This document shows positions 32,155 to 39,232 of a stretch of 48,503 nucleotides of DNA, piece by piece. The DNA lies in contig CASERZ010000003.1 in NCBI GenBank assembly GCA_949290515.1, positions 66,961 through 115,463 of the forward strand, given 5' to 3'. Source of the DNA: an uncultured Christensenella sp. (GTDB lineage Bacteria; Bacillota; Clostridia; Christensenellales; UBA3700). A program made the translations under genes and the position numbers. Within the stretch, counting starts at the first letter, position 1. Every line of letters starts with the position of its first letter. Under the pieces are notes generated by a model. The model ran no database searches, was not told the DNA's origin, and saw only the letters and a program-made list of their open reading frames with translations.

Positions 32155-32355
32155 AAGTCGCAAGCTTTTTGCGACTTTCAAGAAAGTTTTATCAGCCAAA
32201 TAGGAAGACTATTTTCCTATTTGAAAAACTTTTTCAACTTTTTTTCTGCTGCCATTAAACCACTCAAATACGACACTTTTTGACGTATTTGAAAAAATTT
32301 TTTCGGATTTTTCGGCTACATTAAACCACCTGAACAGGACAGTTTCTGACCTGTT
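32155..32355. repeat. Array of four hairpin modules upstream of the rep operon
   Basis: Four inverted repeats occur in succession: AAGTCGCAA/TTGCGACTT (32155-32177), CAAATAGGAA/TTCCTATTTG (32197-32223), CAAATACG/CGTATTTG (32265-32291) and AACAGG/CCTGTT (32333-32355). The last two are each preceded by ATTAAACCAC and the last three followed by an A-run/T-run such as GAAAAAATTTTTTC. Stem sequences differ while pairing is kept. Confidence 0.85.
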
Positions 32356-32370
32356 ATAAAAAATTTTCGA

Positions 32371-32555
32371 AAAAATAAAAGACCGTGGCCGCAGACAAAT
32401 TACAGACGATCTCTCGTCCGCATTGCCTAACAGTCACGGTCACCCGGTTATTTCGTCAATTCTTCGGTTTGGGTCTATGCCCGACTACTTCCGCTGGTCT
32501 TTTCCCACAGTCAGAATACATTCCTCCGTGATATGAAGCCGCTCGGCTTGTTTGT
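32371..32555 (-). ncRNA. Candidate structured small RNA or attenuated leader
   Basis: A bottom-strand promoter (32562-32590) predicts a start near 32555. The transcript would begin with a hairpin AAGCCG/CGGCTT and end with a branched structure: outer stem GACCGTG/CACGGTC (32381-32387 with 32435-32441) enclosing GACGA/TCGTC, followed by TTTTATTTTTT. That is an intrinsic terminator with a large head. It may be a stand-alone RNA of about 185 nt or the attenuated leader of the rep operon. A 21-codon frame begins at an ATG directly after GGAGG, too close for standard initiation. Confidence 0.5.
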
Positions 32556-32561
32556 GCTTCT

Positions 32562-32590
32562 ATTTTACCAAATCGGCTGATCTTTCTCAA
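32562..32590 (-). promoter_or_regulatory. Leftward promoter of the candidate RNA / rep operon
   Basis: Bottom-strand TTGAGA (32590-32585), 17 bp, TAAAAT (32567-32562). Confidence 0.65.
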
Positions 32591-32713
32591 GCTGTTTCAC
32601 CGTGAGTAAACCGATACAAAACCGACACAAAAGGTATAGTTTCGGTATAGTCAAGCGATACTTTTCCCACAAACTTACGACGAGCCGATTCTGCCTTTCG
32701 TCTTTTAGATGTT

Positions 32714-32838
32714 GGGAGAGCGGCTTTGTCCGTCAAAGGCGCGCGGCAATTTTGGAAGATAAGGAATAGGCTTATTCACACAAAATTCCTGCGCGTCCCC
32801 GTGGGGCAGACCTTTGACTGACTGTGCCTTGCTCTCCC
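32714..32838. repeat. Multi-block interrupted palindrome upstream of serine recombinase
   Basis: Nested complementary blocks converge on one centre: GGGAGAGC (32714-32721) / GCTCTCCC (32831-32838), GTCAAAGG (32732-32739) / CCTTTGAC (32811-32818), GCGC (32741-32744) / GCGC (32791-32794), AATTTTG (32748-32754) / CAAAATT (32781-32787). It lies 170 bp before the recombinase start and could be a recombinase-binding or regulatory site. Confidence 0.6.
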
Positions 32839-33010
32839 GTTTCGGGTGCGCCGAAAGGCAGAAAAGACGTACCGAAACAATATCCCTTCCGTTGGGGTTT
32901 TGTACCGGTACGTTGGGGAACGAATGGGAAACACTACACTTCCCGTGCCTGTTCATCTCTGCCGTAAAGGCGTACAATGTAAGCAAAAAATTTCAGGAGG
33001 AATACTGCCA

Positions 33011-34645
33011 ATGAAAACAGCGGTCATCTATGCGCGTTACAGCAGCGACTCGCAAACGGAACAGTCCATCGAAGGACAAGTCCGCGTCTGCAAACAGTTC
33101 GCGGAAAAGAACGATCTTCTCGTCGTCGATCAGTACATCGACAGAGCGACCACGGGAACGAACGACAACCGAGCGGCATTCCAGCAAATGCTGCGGGACA
33201 GCAAAAAAGCCCAGTGGGGCGCGGTCATCGTTTACAAATTAGACCGCTTTGCCCGAAACAAGTACGAATCGGTTGTCAATCGCAAGAAACTCAAAGACAA
33301 CGGCGTGGAACTTGTTTCCGCTATGGAGAATATCCCCGACACACCGGAAGGAAAACTATTTCTTGCCGTCATCGAAGGGTTCAACGAATATTTCTCGGAA
33401 GACCTCAAACAGAAAGTCAACCGCGGCTTACGCGAAAGCTGGCTCAAAGGTAACGCAACGGGCGGTCATCCGCCTTTCGGGTACGTTATCAAAGACAAAA
33501 AATACATCATAGACGAAGCCGAGGCGGAAATCGTGCGCGAGATATTCATGAAATACGCTCAGGGCTATAAAGCCGTCTCCATCGCCGAAGATCTGAAAGC
33601 GCGGAATGTCCGCCGCAAATGCGGAAAACATATAAACCACAAATACGTCTATGTCATCCTGCACGACAAACGATATATCGGAGAAGTTACCCATCAGGGA
33701 ACGACCTACTACAACATCTTTCCGCCCATCATCGCAAAGGAGGTCTGGAACCAAGTGGACGCCATCAATCAGGAAAACAAGATAGCACCCAGCCGCAAAA
33801 AAGAAATATTTGACTACATACTTTCGGGAAAGCTCATCTGCGGAAACTGCAAACACCGTATGAGCGGAGAAAGCGGTACTTCAAGGAACGGAGAAATCCA
33901 TTACTACTATGTCTGTCTCTCAAAACGGCGCGGAAAGGCGGACTGCGATTGCAAAGCCGTCAAAAAGCAAGAGTTAGAAGATTATGTCATCGACGCTACC
34001 GTCTCTATGTTGCAACGGAACAGCATCATCACGCAAATCGCGGAGACCATAGTCAAAGTGCATGAAAAGATCATGCGGGACAATTCGGGCTTGCAGATAC
34101 TCATCAAGAAGAGAGACGAAGCGCAAAGAGCCGCAGACAATATCGTGAAAGCCATAGAGCAAGGCATCATCATGGACTTTACGAAAGACAGGTTGGCTGC
34201 GTTGCAGGACGAATTGAACAGGCTGGACATCGAGATAAACAAAGAATCGCAGAAAACCTACGCCCACGTCACCGTGGAAGACGTGGAAAAGTATCTGCTC
34301 TCCAAAGTCTTTGAAGACCCGGACGATATCAAAACACGCAAGCTGCTCGTAAACACCTTCATCCGCGACATCCTCTGGTACGGCGACCACATCGTCATCA
34401 CTTACAACTTCCAAGAGTACGCCGCAACGGACAGGTTCTGCAAATCCTATGTCGAGCAATTAGAAAAGCAGGTCGGGGACGCTTTCCGATCTGCTTCTTC
34501 TTTCCCTTTGTGTTCGTACAAATTCCGGCACTCGGCACCAGTTTTCGAGAGTCTCGCATTGAGACAAAAAATTAGAGAGAAATCAATCTCTCTATTTTTG
34601 CTTTTTCTCGATTCTGTTTCTTTAACAAACAATCTGCCTCAATAA
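33011..34645 (+). CDS. Large serine recombinase (resolvase/integrase)
   Basis: The ATG at 33011 has AGGAGG ten bases upstream; the in-frame extension to 32846 is rejected as non-coding. The 544-residue protein has the resolvase catalytic domain (AVIYARYSSDSQTEQSIEGQ, nucleophile Ser11 or Ser12; YKLDRFARN helix), a recombinase DNA-binding domain (GNATGGHPPFGYVI and onward), a zinc ribbon with CGNC (277-280) and Cys302/312/314, and a coiled-coil near 340-440. It integrates or excises mobile DNA through a two-base crossover. The last 50 residues are odd: the reading frame crosses a tRNA-like sequence (34523-34540) into AT-rich DNA, suggesting that the natural C-terminus was changed by integration. 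Confidence 0.93.
   Translation: MKTAVIYARYSSDSQTEQSIEGQVRVCKQFAEKNDLLVVDQYIDRATTGTNDNRAAFQQMLRDSKKAQWGAVIVYKLDRFARNKYESVVNRKKLKDNGVELVSAMENIPDTPEGKLFLAVIEGFNEYFSEDLKQKVNRGLRESWLKGNATGGHPPFGYVIKDKKYIIDEAEAEIVREIFMKYAQGYKAVSIAEDLKARNVRRKCGKHINHKYVYVILHDKRYIGEVTHQGTTYYNIFPPIIAKEVWNQVDAINQENKIAPSRKKEIFDYILSGKLICGNCKHRMSGESGTSRNGEIHYYYVCLSKRRGKADCDCKAVKKQELEDYVIDATVSMLQRNSIITQIAETIVKVHEKIMRDNSGLQILIKKRDEAQRAADNIVKAIEQGIIMDFTKDRLAALQDELNRLDIEINKESQKTYAHVTVEDVEKYLLSKVFEDPDDIKTRKLLVNTFIRDILWYGDHIVITYNFQEYAATDRFCKSYVEQLEKQVGDAFRSASSFPLCSYKFRHSAPVFESLALRQKIREKSISLFLLFLDSVSLTNNLPQ
34523..34541 (+). other. tRNA-Leu 3'-end-like remnant, possible right attachment site
   Basis: TTCCGGCACTCGGCACCAG resembles the 3' half of the T stem plus acceptor and CCA of a tRNA-Leu. 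Its last ten bases (34532-34541) equal those ending the tRNA-Leu at 21270-21279. GC content drops sharply right after, and a terminator hairpin follows, as expected after a tRNA. No complete tRNA is present. Confidence 0.4.
34573..34599 (+). terminator. Terminator after the recombinase / tRNA remnant
   Basis: An 8-bp stem TAGAGAGA/TCTCTCTA with loop AATCAA is followed by TTTTT. It lies inside the 3' end of the recombinase frame, more consistent with having been the terminator of a lost tRNA. Confidence 0.7.
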
Positions 34646-34722
34646 CATTGCACGTTTGGATTTTTATTAGTTTCTGACAATTTGATTTTAATATAAATAC
34701 TTTTAAAGAAAATCGAAATAGA

Positions 34723-34751
34723 TTGCTTGTGATATTATGGCGTGTTATAAT
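34723..34751 (+). promoter_or_regulatory. Promoter of the MATE-like gene
   Basis: TTGCTT (34723-34728), 17 bp, TATAAT (34746-34751), 55 bp before the ATG. Confidence 0.6.
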
Positions 34752-34806
34752 TACATTGCAAAATATAATGCGTCGAAAATGCATTTACACACTTGGGGGA
34801 TAGTAA

Positions 34807-36126
34807 ATGAAAGAAAAATTTAAACAACTTAAAACTTTTAATTGGAGATTGTACATAGCCTTATGCGCTTTGGCTTTAATCCCGGCAATATACCAAACGA
34901 TAAGAACGTTTATTATATCCTCTAGCACAGACAGCTCTGCCTTTGATATTATCGGGCAAATGGAATGGTTTGATTTAATAAACGAGACCTTGCAAGCATT
35001 TTTGATAATACCTCTTTATTCGGTACTAAACAAAATTTTCAAATTTAGTCAAGAAGACTTTTCTAGGCACGTGTTTAAAACTGGATTGATTGTCTTTTTC
35101 GTTTATACGATTTTTTCCATAGGAGTATTAATTTATGGTAGTTACTTAATAAAAGCCATGAATCCCGATGAAATAGATTTATCCACGGTATCCGATTATT
35201 TAAAACTTGAAACGATAGCTTTTATGATAGGCATCGTCGTCAGCTTTGTAAATGTGGTGTTTGTTGTAGTAGGAAAAGATAAAAACGTTTATATTTATCT
35301 CGCCTCAAGCACAGTATTGTCTTTGTTTGCCGATTTAGCTCTTATCCCTAATCTTGGTATTTACGGTATTGCTGTTTCTAATATTACAGTAAACAGCATA
35401 CTTGCAGTTGTAAGTTTGCTAATATTGTATATGCAAAGATTATTTAAACCCTCTCTTTTCCGTAAAACCGATTTGCCAATAATAAAACAATGGTGTAAAG
35501 TGGGAATTTTTTCAGGTCTTCAACAATTTATTGATAATTTAATTTATGCAATTATGGTATGCAAAATGGTCAATACGGTAGCAGAACAAGGCAATTACTG
35601 GATTGCAAACAATTTTATATGGGGGTGGTTGCTGATTCCTGTTAGCGCTCTTGGAGAAATAATAAAAAGAGACTGTAAGGACGGATATTTAAACCTCAAA
35701 CAGTCTAATTATTATTTAATTACAATTGGTATTGTTTTAATATGGGCAATCAGTATACCTATTTGGACGCCGTTTTACCGCTATGCCGAAAATCTTTCTA
35801 ATGCAAAAGACATATTCCTCATTACGATAAAATTAGCTCCTTTTTATATTGCCTATGCAGGTTGCGTAATAATCGACAATATCTTTATAGGTCTTGGAAA
35901 AACATTATATAACGCTATAAATTCCCTTATCATTAATTTCGTTTATTATGGCGTATTTTATATTCTTTATCTCACAAAAACTATATCATTCACAATGAAC
36001 ATTATAATTCTTATGTTCGGTTTCGGTATGGTTGTGCATTTGTTAGTTTCTGTTATTGAAGAAAAAGCCTTTTTAAGAAAAAATGAAATTAAAAAAGCGT
36101 TTTTAGAAAATATAAATTTGCAATAA
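34807..36126 (+). CDS. MATE-family multidrug/flippase-like membrane transporter
   Basis: The 439-residue protein has about 12 transmembrane segments and MATE-like features: MEWFDLINETLQAFLIIPLY, YGIAVSNITVNSILAVVSL, and a middle FSGLQQFIDNLIYAIMVCKM helix pair, with a long loop after residue 220 dividing two six-helix halves. Members export cationic drugs or metabolites by Na+/H+ antiport, though close relatives on mobile elements have no proven substrate. It is strikingly AT-rich with codon use unlike the flanking genes, so it was probably acquired laterally. It has its own promoter and ribosome site GGGGGA. The gene is convergent with the ASKHA protein gene, 12 bp away. Confidence 0.78.
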   Translation: MKEKFKQLKTFNWRLYIALCALALIPAIYQTIRTFIISSSTDSSAFDIIGQMEWFDLINETLQAFLIIPLYSVLNKIFKFSQEDFSRHVFKTGLIVFFVYTIFSIGVLIYGSYLIKAMNPDEIDLSTVSDYLKLETIAFMIGIVVSFVNVVFVVVGKDKNVYIYLASSTVLSLFADLALIPNLGIYGIAVSNITVNSILAVVSLLILYMQRLFKPSLFRKTDLPIIKQWCKVGIFSGLQQFIDNLIYAIMVCKMVNTVAEQGNYWIANNFIWGWLLIPVSALGEIIKRDCKDGYLNLKQSNYYLITIGIVLIWAISIPIWTPFYRYAENLSNAKDIFLITIKLAPFYIAYAGCVIIDNIFIGLGKTLYNAINSLIINFVYYGVFYILYLTKTISFTMNIIILMFGFGMVVHLLVSVIEEKAFLRKNEIKKAFLENINLQ

Positions 36127-36138
36127 ACATGTTCAATT

Positions 36139-37530
36139 TCATATACCGAAATTCATAAACTTGATAAACTTTTCCGAAAAACTTTCGCGTGAGTTGAGGT
36201 CGAGATATTCTGCGTCGGCTGCAATCGCGTCCGCTTTTTTCTTATTGCTGTTATAGAGTATGCACCCTTTGAGCGAACAATTGCCCACAGCTATGCATAT
36301 ACTGTCAAATTCTTTAGCAATCAATCCCGTTGCCACGGCGTTATCGACGTCGGTATGCGAGGAAAAACCGCCTGCAAGATAAACTCTTTCTATATTGCGT
36401 TTGTTCACTTTTTTGTACTCGAGAAGTTCCTCTGTCGCAGCTCTTATAGCCGATTTTGCAAGCTGATATTGCCTTATGTCTTCGCGTTTTAAAATAACAC
36501 CTTCAGCCAGTCTGAAGTCTTCGCGCATATCGCCGCTGTCGTCTATTACACCCGATTTGTACAGCTGTCCTACAACGTCGATAAGTCCGCTTCCGCATAA
36601 ACCTGACGGCTTCTCTCCCAGAAACTCCACTTTGTCGGGATATTTGAAATGCGTAATTGCTCCGTCGACGGCACTCATTCCGCACGATATATTCGCGCCT
36701 TCCATGCAAGGTCCTGCGGGAGCGGAAGTCGCGGTATAACTTTTGTTGCCCAAAAGCACTATTTCGGCATTCGTGCCCAAATCTATATAAAGCGAATATT
36801 TACCTTTAGCAGGCTCAGGCAAAGTCAACAGTCCTGCTACGGTATCTCCCCCCGCAAAAGCCGATATGCAAGGCAAAGTACGCACCTCGCAATCAAACTC
36901 GAAACCCAACTCTTTAGCGCTCGTTGTCTGAGAATCGAGGAACAAAGGCGTATAAGGATATTGTCCCATAGAAGAACAGTCCTTTCCCATAAGCAAATGC
37001 GTCATTACGGTATTCCCCGCAAAGTCCATTCTTTCAACTTTTGCGCTTTTTCCCAAAAGATTTTTAAGTCGCGATTTTATTTCGTCGACAAGTATCTTTT
37101 GCAATGCTTTTGCACCGTTTTCCGAACAATACTCTATTCTGTTGACTACGTCCGCTCCGTAAACGCTTTGAGGATTTGCAAACCTTACTCTCGCGAGTAT
37201 TTTTCCCTCGCTGTCCGTTACAGCCGTTTCTACCGTAGTGGTGCCTATATCAGTCGATATACGGCATACCCCCTCTGCTTTCTCTATCAATTCCTCGTAC
37301 TTTCCGTCTGAAAATTCAGGCAATACGATATCGGCAGGCTGAGTAACGATATATTTGCACGCTAATACCTCTTTTCCGTCTGCACTCACTTTGCATTTGC
37401 GACATATTCCTCTGCCGCCGCAAGGCATTGCAAAACGGTACCCTCGCGATTTGAGTATATCGGAGAGTACAGCGCCTTTATTGACGACGATTTTGTCGCC
37501 GTTGACCGTAATCTGTATATTTGTATTCAT
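36139..37530 (-). CDS. ASKHA-domain reductive activator with N-terminal 2Fe-2S ferredoxin domain
   Basis: The 463-residue protein joins a plant-type ferredoxin domain (cluster cysteines Cys37, Cys43, Cys46, Cys58 in PCGGRGICRKCKV and LACKY) to an ATPase of the ASKHA superfamily (DUF4445): STDIGTTTVETAV, FAGNTVMTHLLMG, YIDLGTNAEIVLLG, SAPAGPCMEGANISCGM and VYLAGGFSSH. Such RamA/RACE-type proteins use ATP hydrolysis to reduce corrinoid cofactors of methyltransferases. This one is shorter than the usual 550-650 residues, and no corrinoid methyltransferase is visible in the window, so its partner is unknown. It is the last gene of an operon with the transporter-like and GH18-like genes, four bases after the preceding stop. 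Confidence 0.85.
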   Translation of the reverse strand: MNTNIQITVNGDKIVVNKGAVLSDILKSRGYRFAMPCGGRGICRKCKVSADGKEVLACKYIVTQPADIVLPEFSDGKYEELIEKAEGVCRISTDIGTTTVETAVTDSEGKILARVRFANPQSVYGADVVNRIEYCSENGAKALQKILVDEIKSRLKNLLGKSAKVERMDFAGNTVMTHLLMGKDCSSMGQYPYTPLFLDSQTTSAKELGFEFDCEVRTLPCISAFAGGDTVAGLLTLPEPAKGKYSLYIDLGTNAEIVLLGNKSYTATSAPAGPCMEGANISCGMSAVDGAITHFKYPDKVEFLGEKPSGLCGSGLIDVVGQLYKSGVIDDSGDMREDFRLAEGVILKREDIRQYQLAKSAIRAATEELLEYKKVNKRNIERVYLAGGFSSHTDVDNAVATGLIAKEFDSICIAVGNCSLKGCILYNSNKKKADAIAADAEYLDLNSRESFSEKFIKFMNFGI

Positions 37531-37534
37531 ATCG

Positions 37535-39232
37535 TCAATCGCGCTCGGCGGAATCTTCGCAATCCTCCCCGCCGTCGCAAATTTCTTTCTCCTGAATATC
37601 TACGCTACCTTTTTTGGCACTATCGTCTGGCTTATTATCAAATTCTCCACAGTCAGCATCTTCTTCTACCTCTTCGAATTCCACGTCTTTGCCTGCCGCT
37701 CGCGCTCTGTCCAAAGCCTCTCGACGCTCTCTTTGTTCTCTCTCTTCGCTGCTCTCGCAAAGAATATCCGTCGTTATCATCTCGGCTTTTATCTGTTCGC
37801 TTTGTGCATCAGATATAGGCTGAACGGTTACGGGCACTCTGCGCGTCTTGTTTTTCGACGTGTCGTTGACGCTGGTGCGTATATTGTAAATCTGCGATAC
37901 CATATAAAACAGCGAACCGAACAGCATACACGCCATAGGTACCATAGGCAAATATCTCGAAGGAATATATTCGTATCTTCCGTCCGCTACCTCTACTCTC
38001 GTGCCCACACCTATGTACTTACTGAATATACCGTCGGCATCTGCTATCGCGCCTCGCGCTATCAATGCGTAATCGGCAATCCAATCGTTGACGCCCGCAA
38101 ATATGTCGGTCATATAGCCGTGCCCCATAGTCGCTGCCGTACCGCCTGCATATCCCATTATCATAGGCACCACAAAGCCTGCCACAATAATAAAATACCT
38201 GTATCCCTCGTGGCGCATCTTATCCCAGTTTCTGATATTTGCCAGTATATCTCTGACAATTACTGCAAAGCATATAGAAGCTATAAGCAACAAAAACGCC
38301 AGCAAAAGATATTCCCTCACAAAACATACCGTAATCATACATACTGTCAGTATCGCAAAATCTATTACGGAAAGCAGCCCCGAAACACGTCCGAATTTTT
38401 TGAAAAACGCGTTACCTACATACGCTCCTCCGGTGCAAAAACCTATCAGCAAATAAATCTCGATATCGTCGAATTGCAATTTTGCGGCATAGTTGTCGAT
38501 ATTGACAAAGAGGAACGTTATGCCGAAAGTCATCAGTCCCAGAAGTACGAGAGTGAGCGCACCGCTTTTATCGTTTGTCCTCTCGACAGGACGCACTTCG
38601 TAACGGGGTTTGATTGTATCGTCGGCCTTTGCGTATAAGAATGCGCCTATAATAAGCAGTACGCCCGAAATGACTATTGCCATCTTATAACTCATCTGGC
38701 GGGGTATTATTATAAGCGCAACCATCGCTACTACTATTCCGCCGCAAATAGGAGCAAGCAAGCTAGCACCGTCTTCCTTTACCCTAGCAAAAAGCCTTGT
38801 GAAAATTCCGTAATGAGTAAGCCCGCTGACACACAATATAAGCGCATAAACAAGAGGCAAAGCCGACGTCACTTGTCCAACGGGTACGTAAGGCAAAAGC
38901 GACACGACAAATCCTACCGAAAGAAAAGCCGTGAGTATGAGAGCTATGCCCCAAAGCACCAGCCAAACTTCGGTGGAGTCTTTGGCTTTTACTTGAGTAT
39001 CAGCAATGTCTGCAAGCTTTTTTCTTCTCAGTCGCAAAAGCGTACATATAAGTCCGCCCAAAGCAAAAAACAATGCGTAAAGCCATATAAAGTTATTGTT
39101 GAACTCACCGAATGCCGTGCGCACTTCCGCATTGACGTAATTTTCCATAAGAATGAATTGAACGGACATAGCGATAACGCACGCGCCTACGCAGTATTGA
39201 TTTCTCAGCTGTCTCAACATAGTCTTTTTCAT
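37535..39232 (-). CDS. 12-TM transporter-like membrane protein (MFS-like)
   Basis: The start at 39232 overlaps the GH18-like gene's stop (ATGA) and has GGAGGGCAG upstream; a longer frame to 39430 is only a shadow of that gene. The 565-residue protein has about 12 hydrophobic segments in residues 10-460, with a charged cytoplasmic loop near 205-225 (EVRPVERTNDK) dividing the set, and a long acidic C-terminal tail (470-565) rich in Glu, Asp and Arg. The arrangement resembles a major-facilitator protein but no conserved motif A is evident. Coupled translation with the GH18-like gene suggests joint function. Substrate unknown. Confidence 0.65.
   Translation of the reverse strand: MKKTMLRQLRNQYCVGACVIAMSVQFILMENYVNAEVRTAFGEFNNNFIWLYALFFALGGLICTLLRLRRKKLADIADTQVKAKDSTEVWLVLWGIALILTAFLSVGFVVSLLPYVPVGQVTSALPLVYALILCVSGLTHYGIFTRLFARVKEDGASLLAPICGGIVVAMVALIIIPRQMSYKMAIVISGVLLIIGAFLYAKADDTIKPRYEVRPVERTNDKSGALTLVLLGLMTFGITFLFVNIDNYAAKLQFDDIEIYLLIGFCTGGAYVGNAFFKKFGRVSGLLSVIDFAILTVCMITVCFVREYLLLAFLLLIASICFAVIVRDILANIRNWDKMRHEGYRYFIIVAGFVVPMIMGYAGGTAATMGHGYMTDIFAGVNDWIADYALIARGAIADADGIFSKYIGVGTRVEVADGRYEYIPSRYLPMVPMACMLFGSLFYMVSQIYNIRTSVNDTSKNKTRRVPVTVQPISDAQSEQIKAEMITTDILCESSEEREQRERREALDRARAAGKDVEFEEVEEDADCGEFDNKPDDSAKKGSVDIQEKEICDGGEDCEDSAERD

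Noticed and set aside
32846..33010. N-terminal extension of the serine recombinase
   Set aside because: The extension lacks family similarity, while ATG at 33011 has a perfect Shine-Dalgarno site and begins the conserved resolvase domain.
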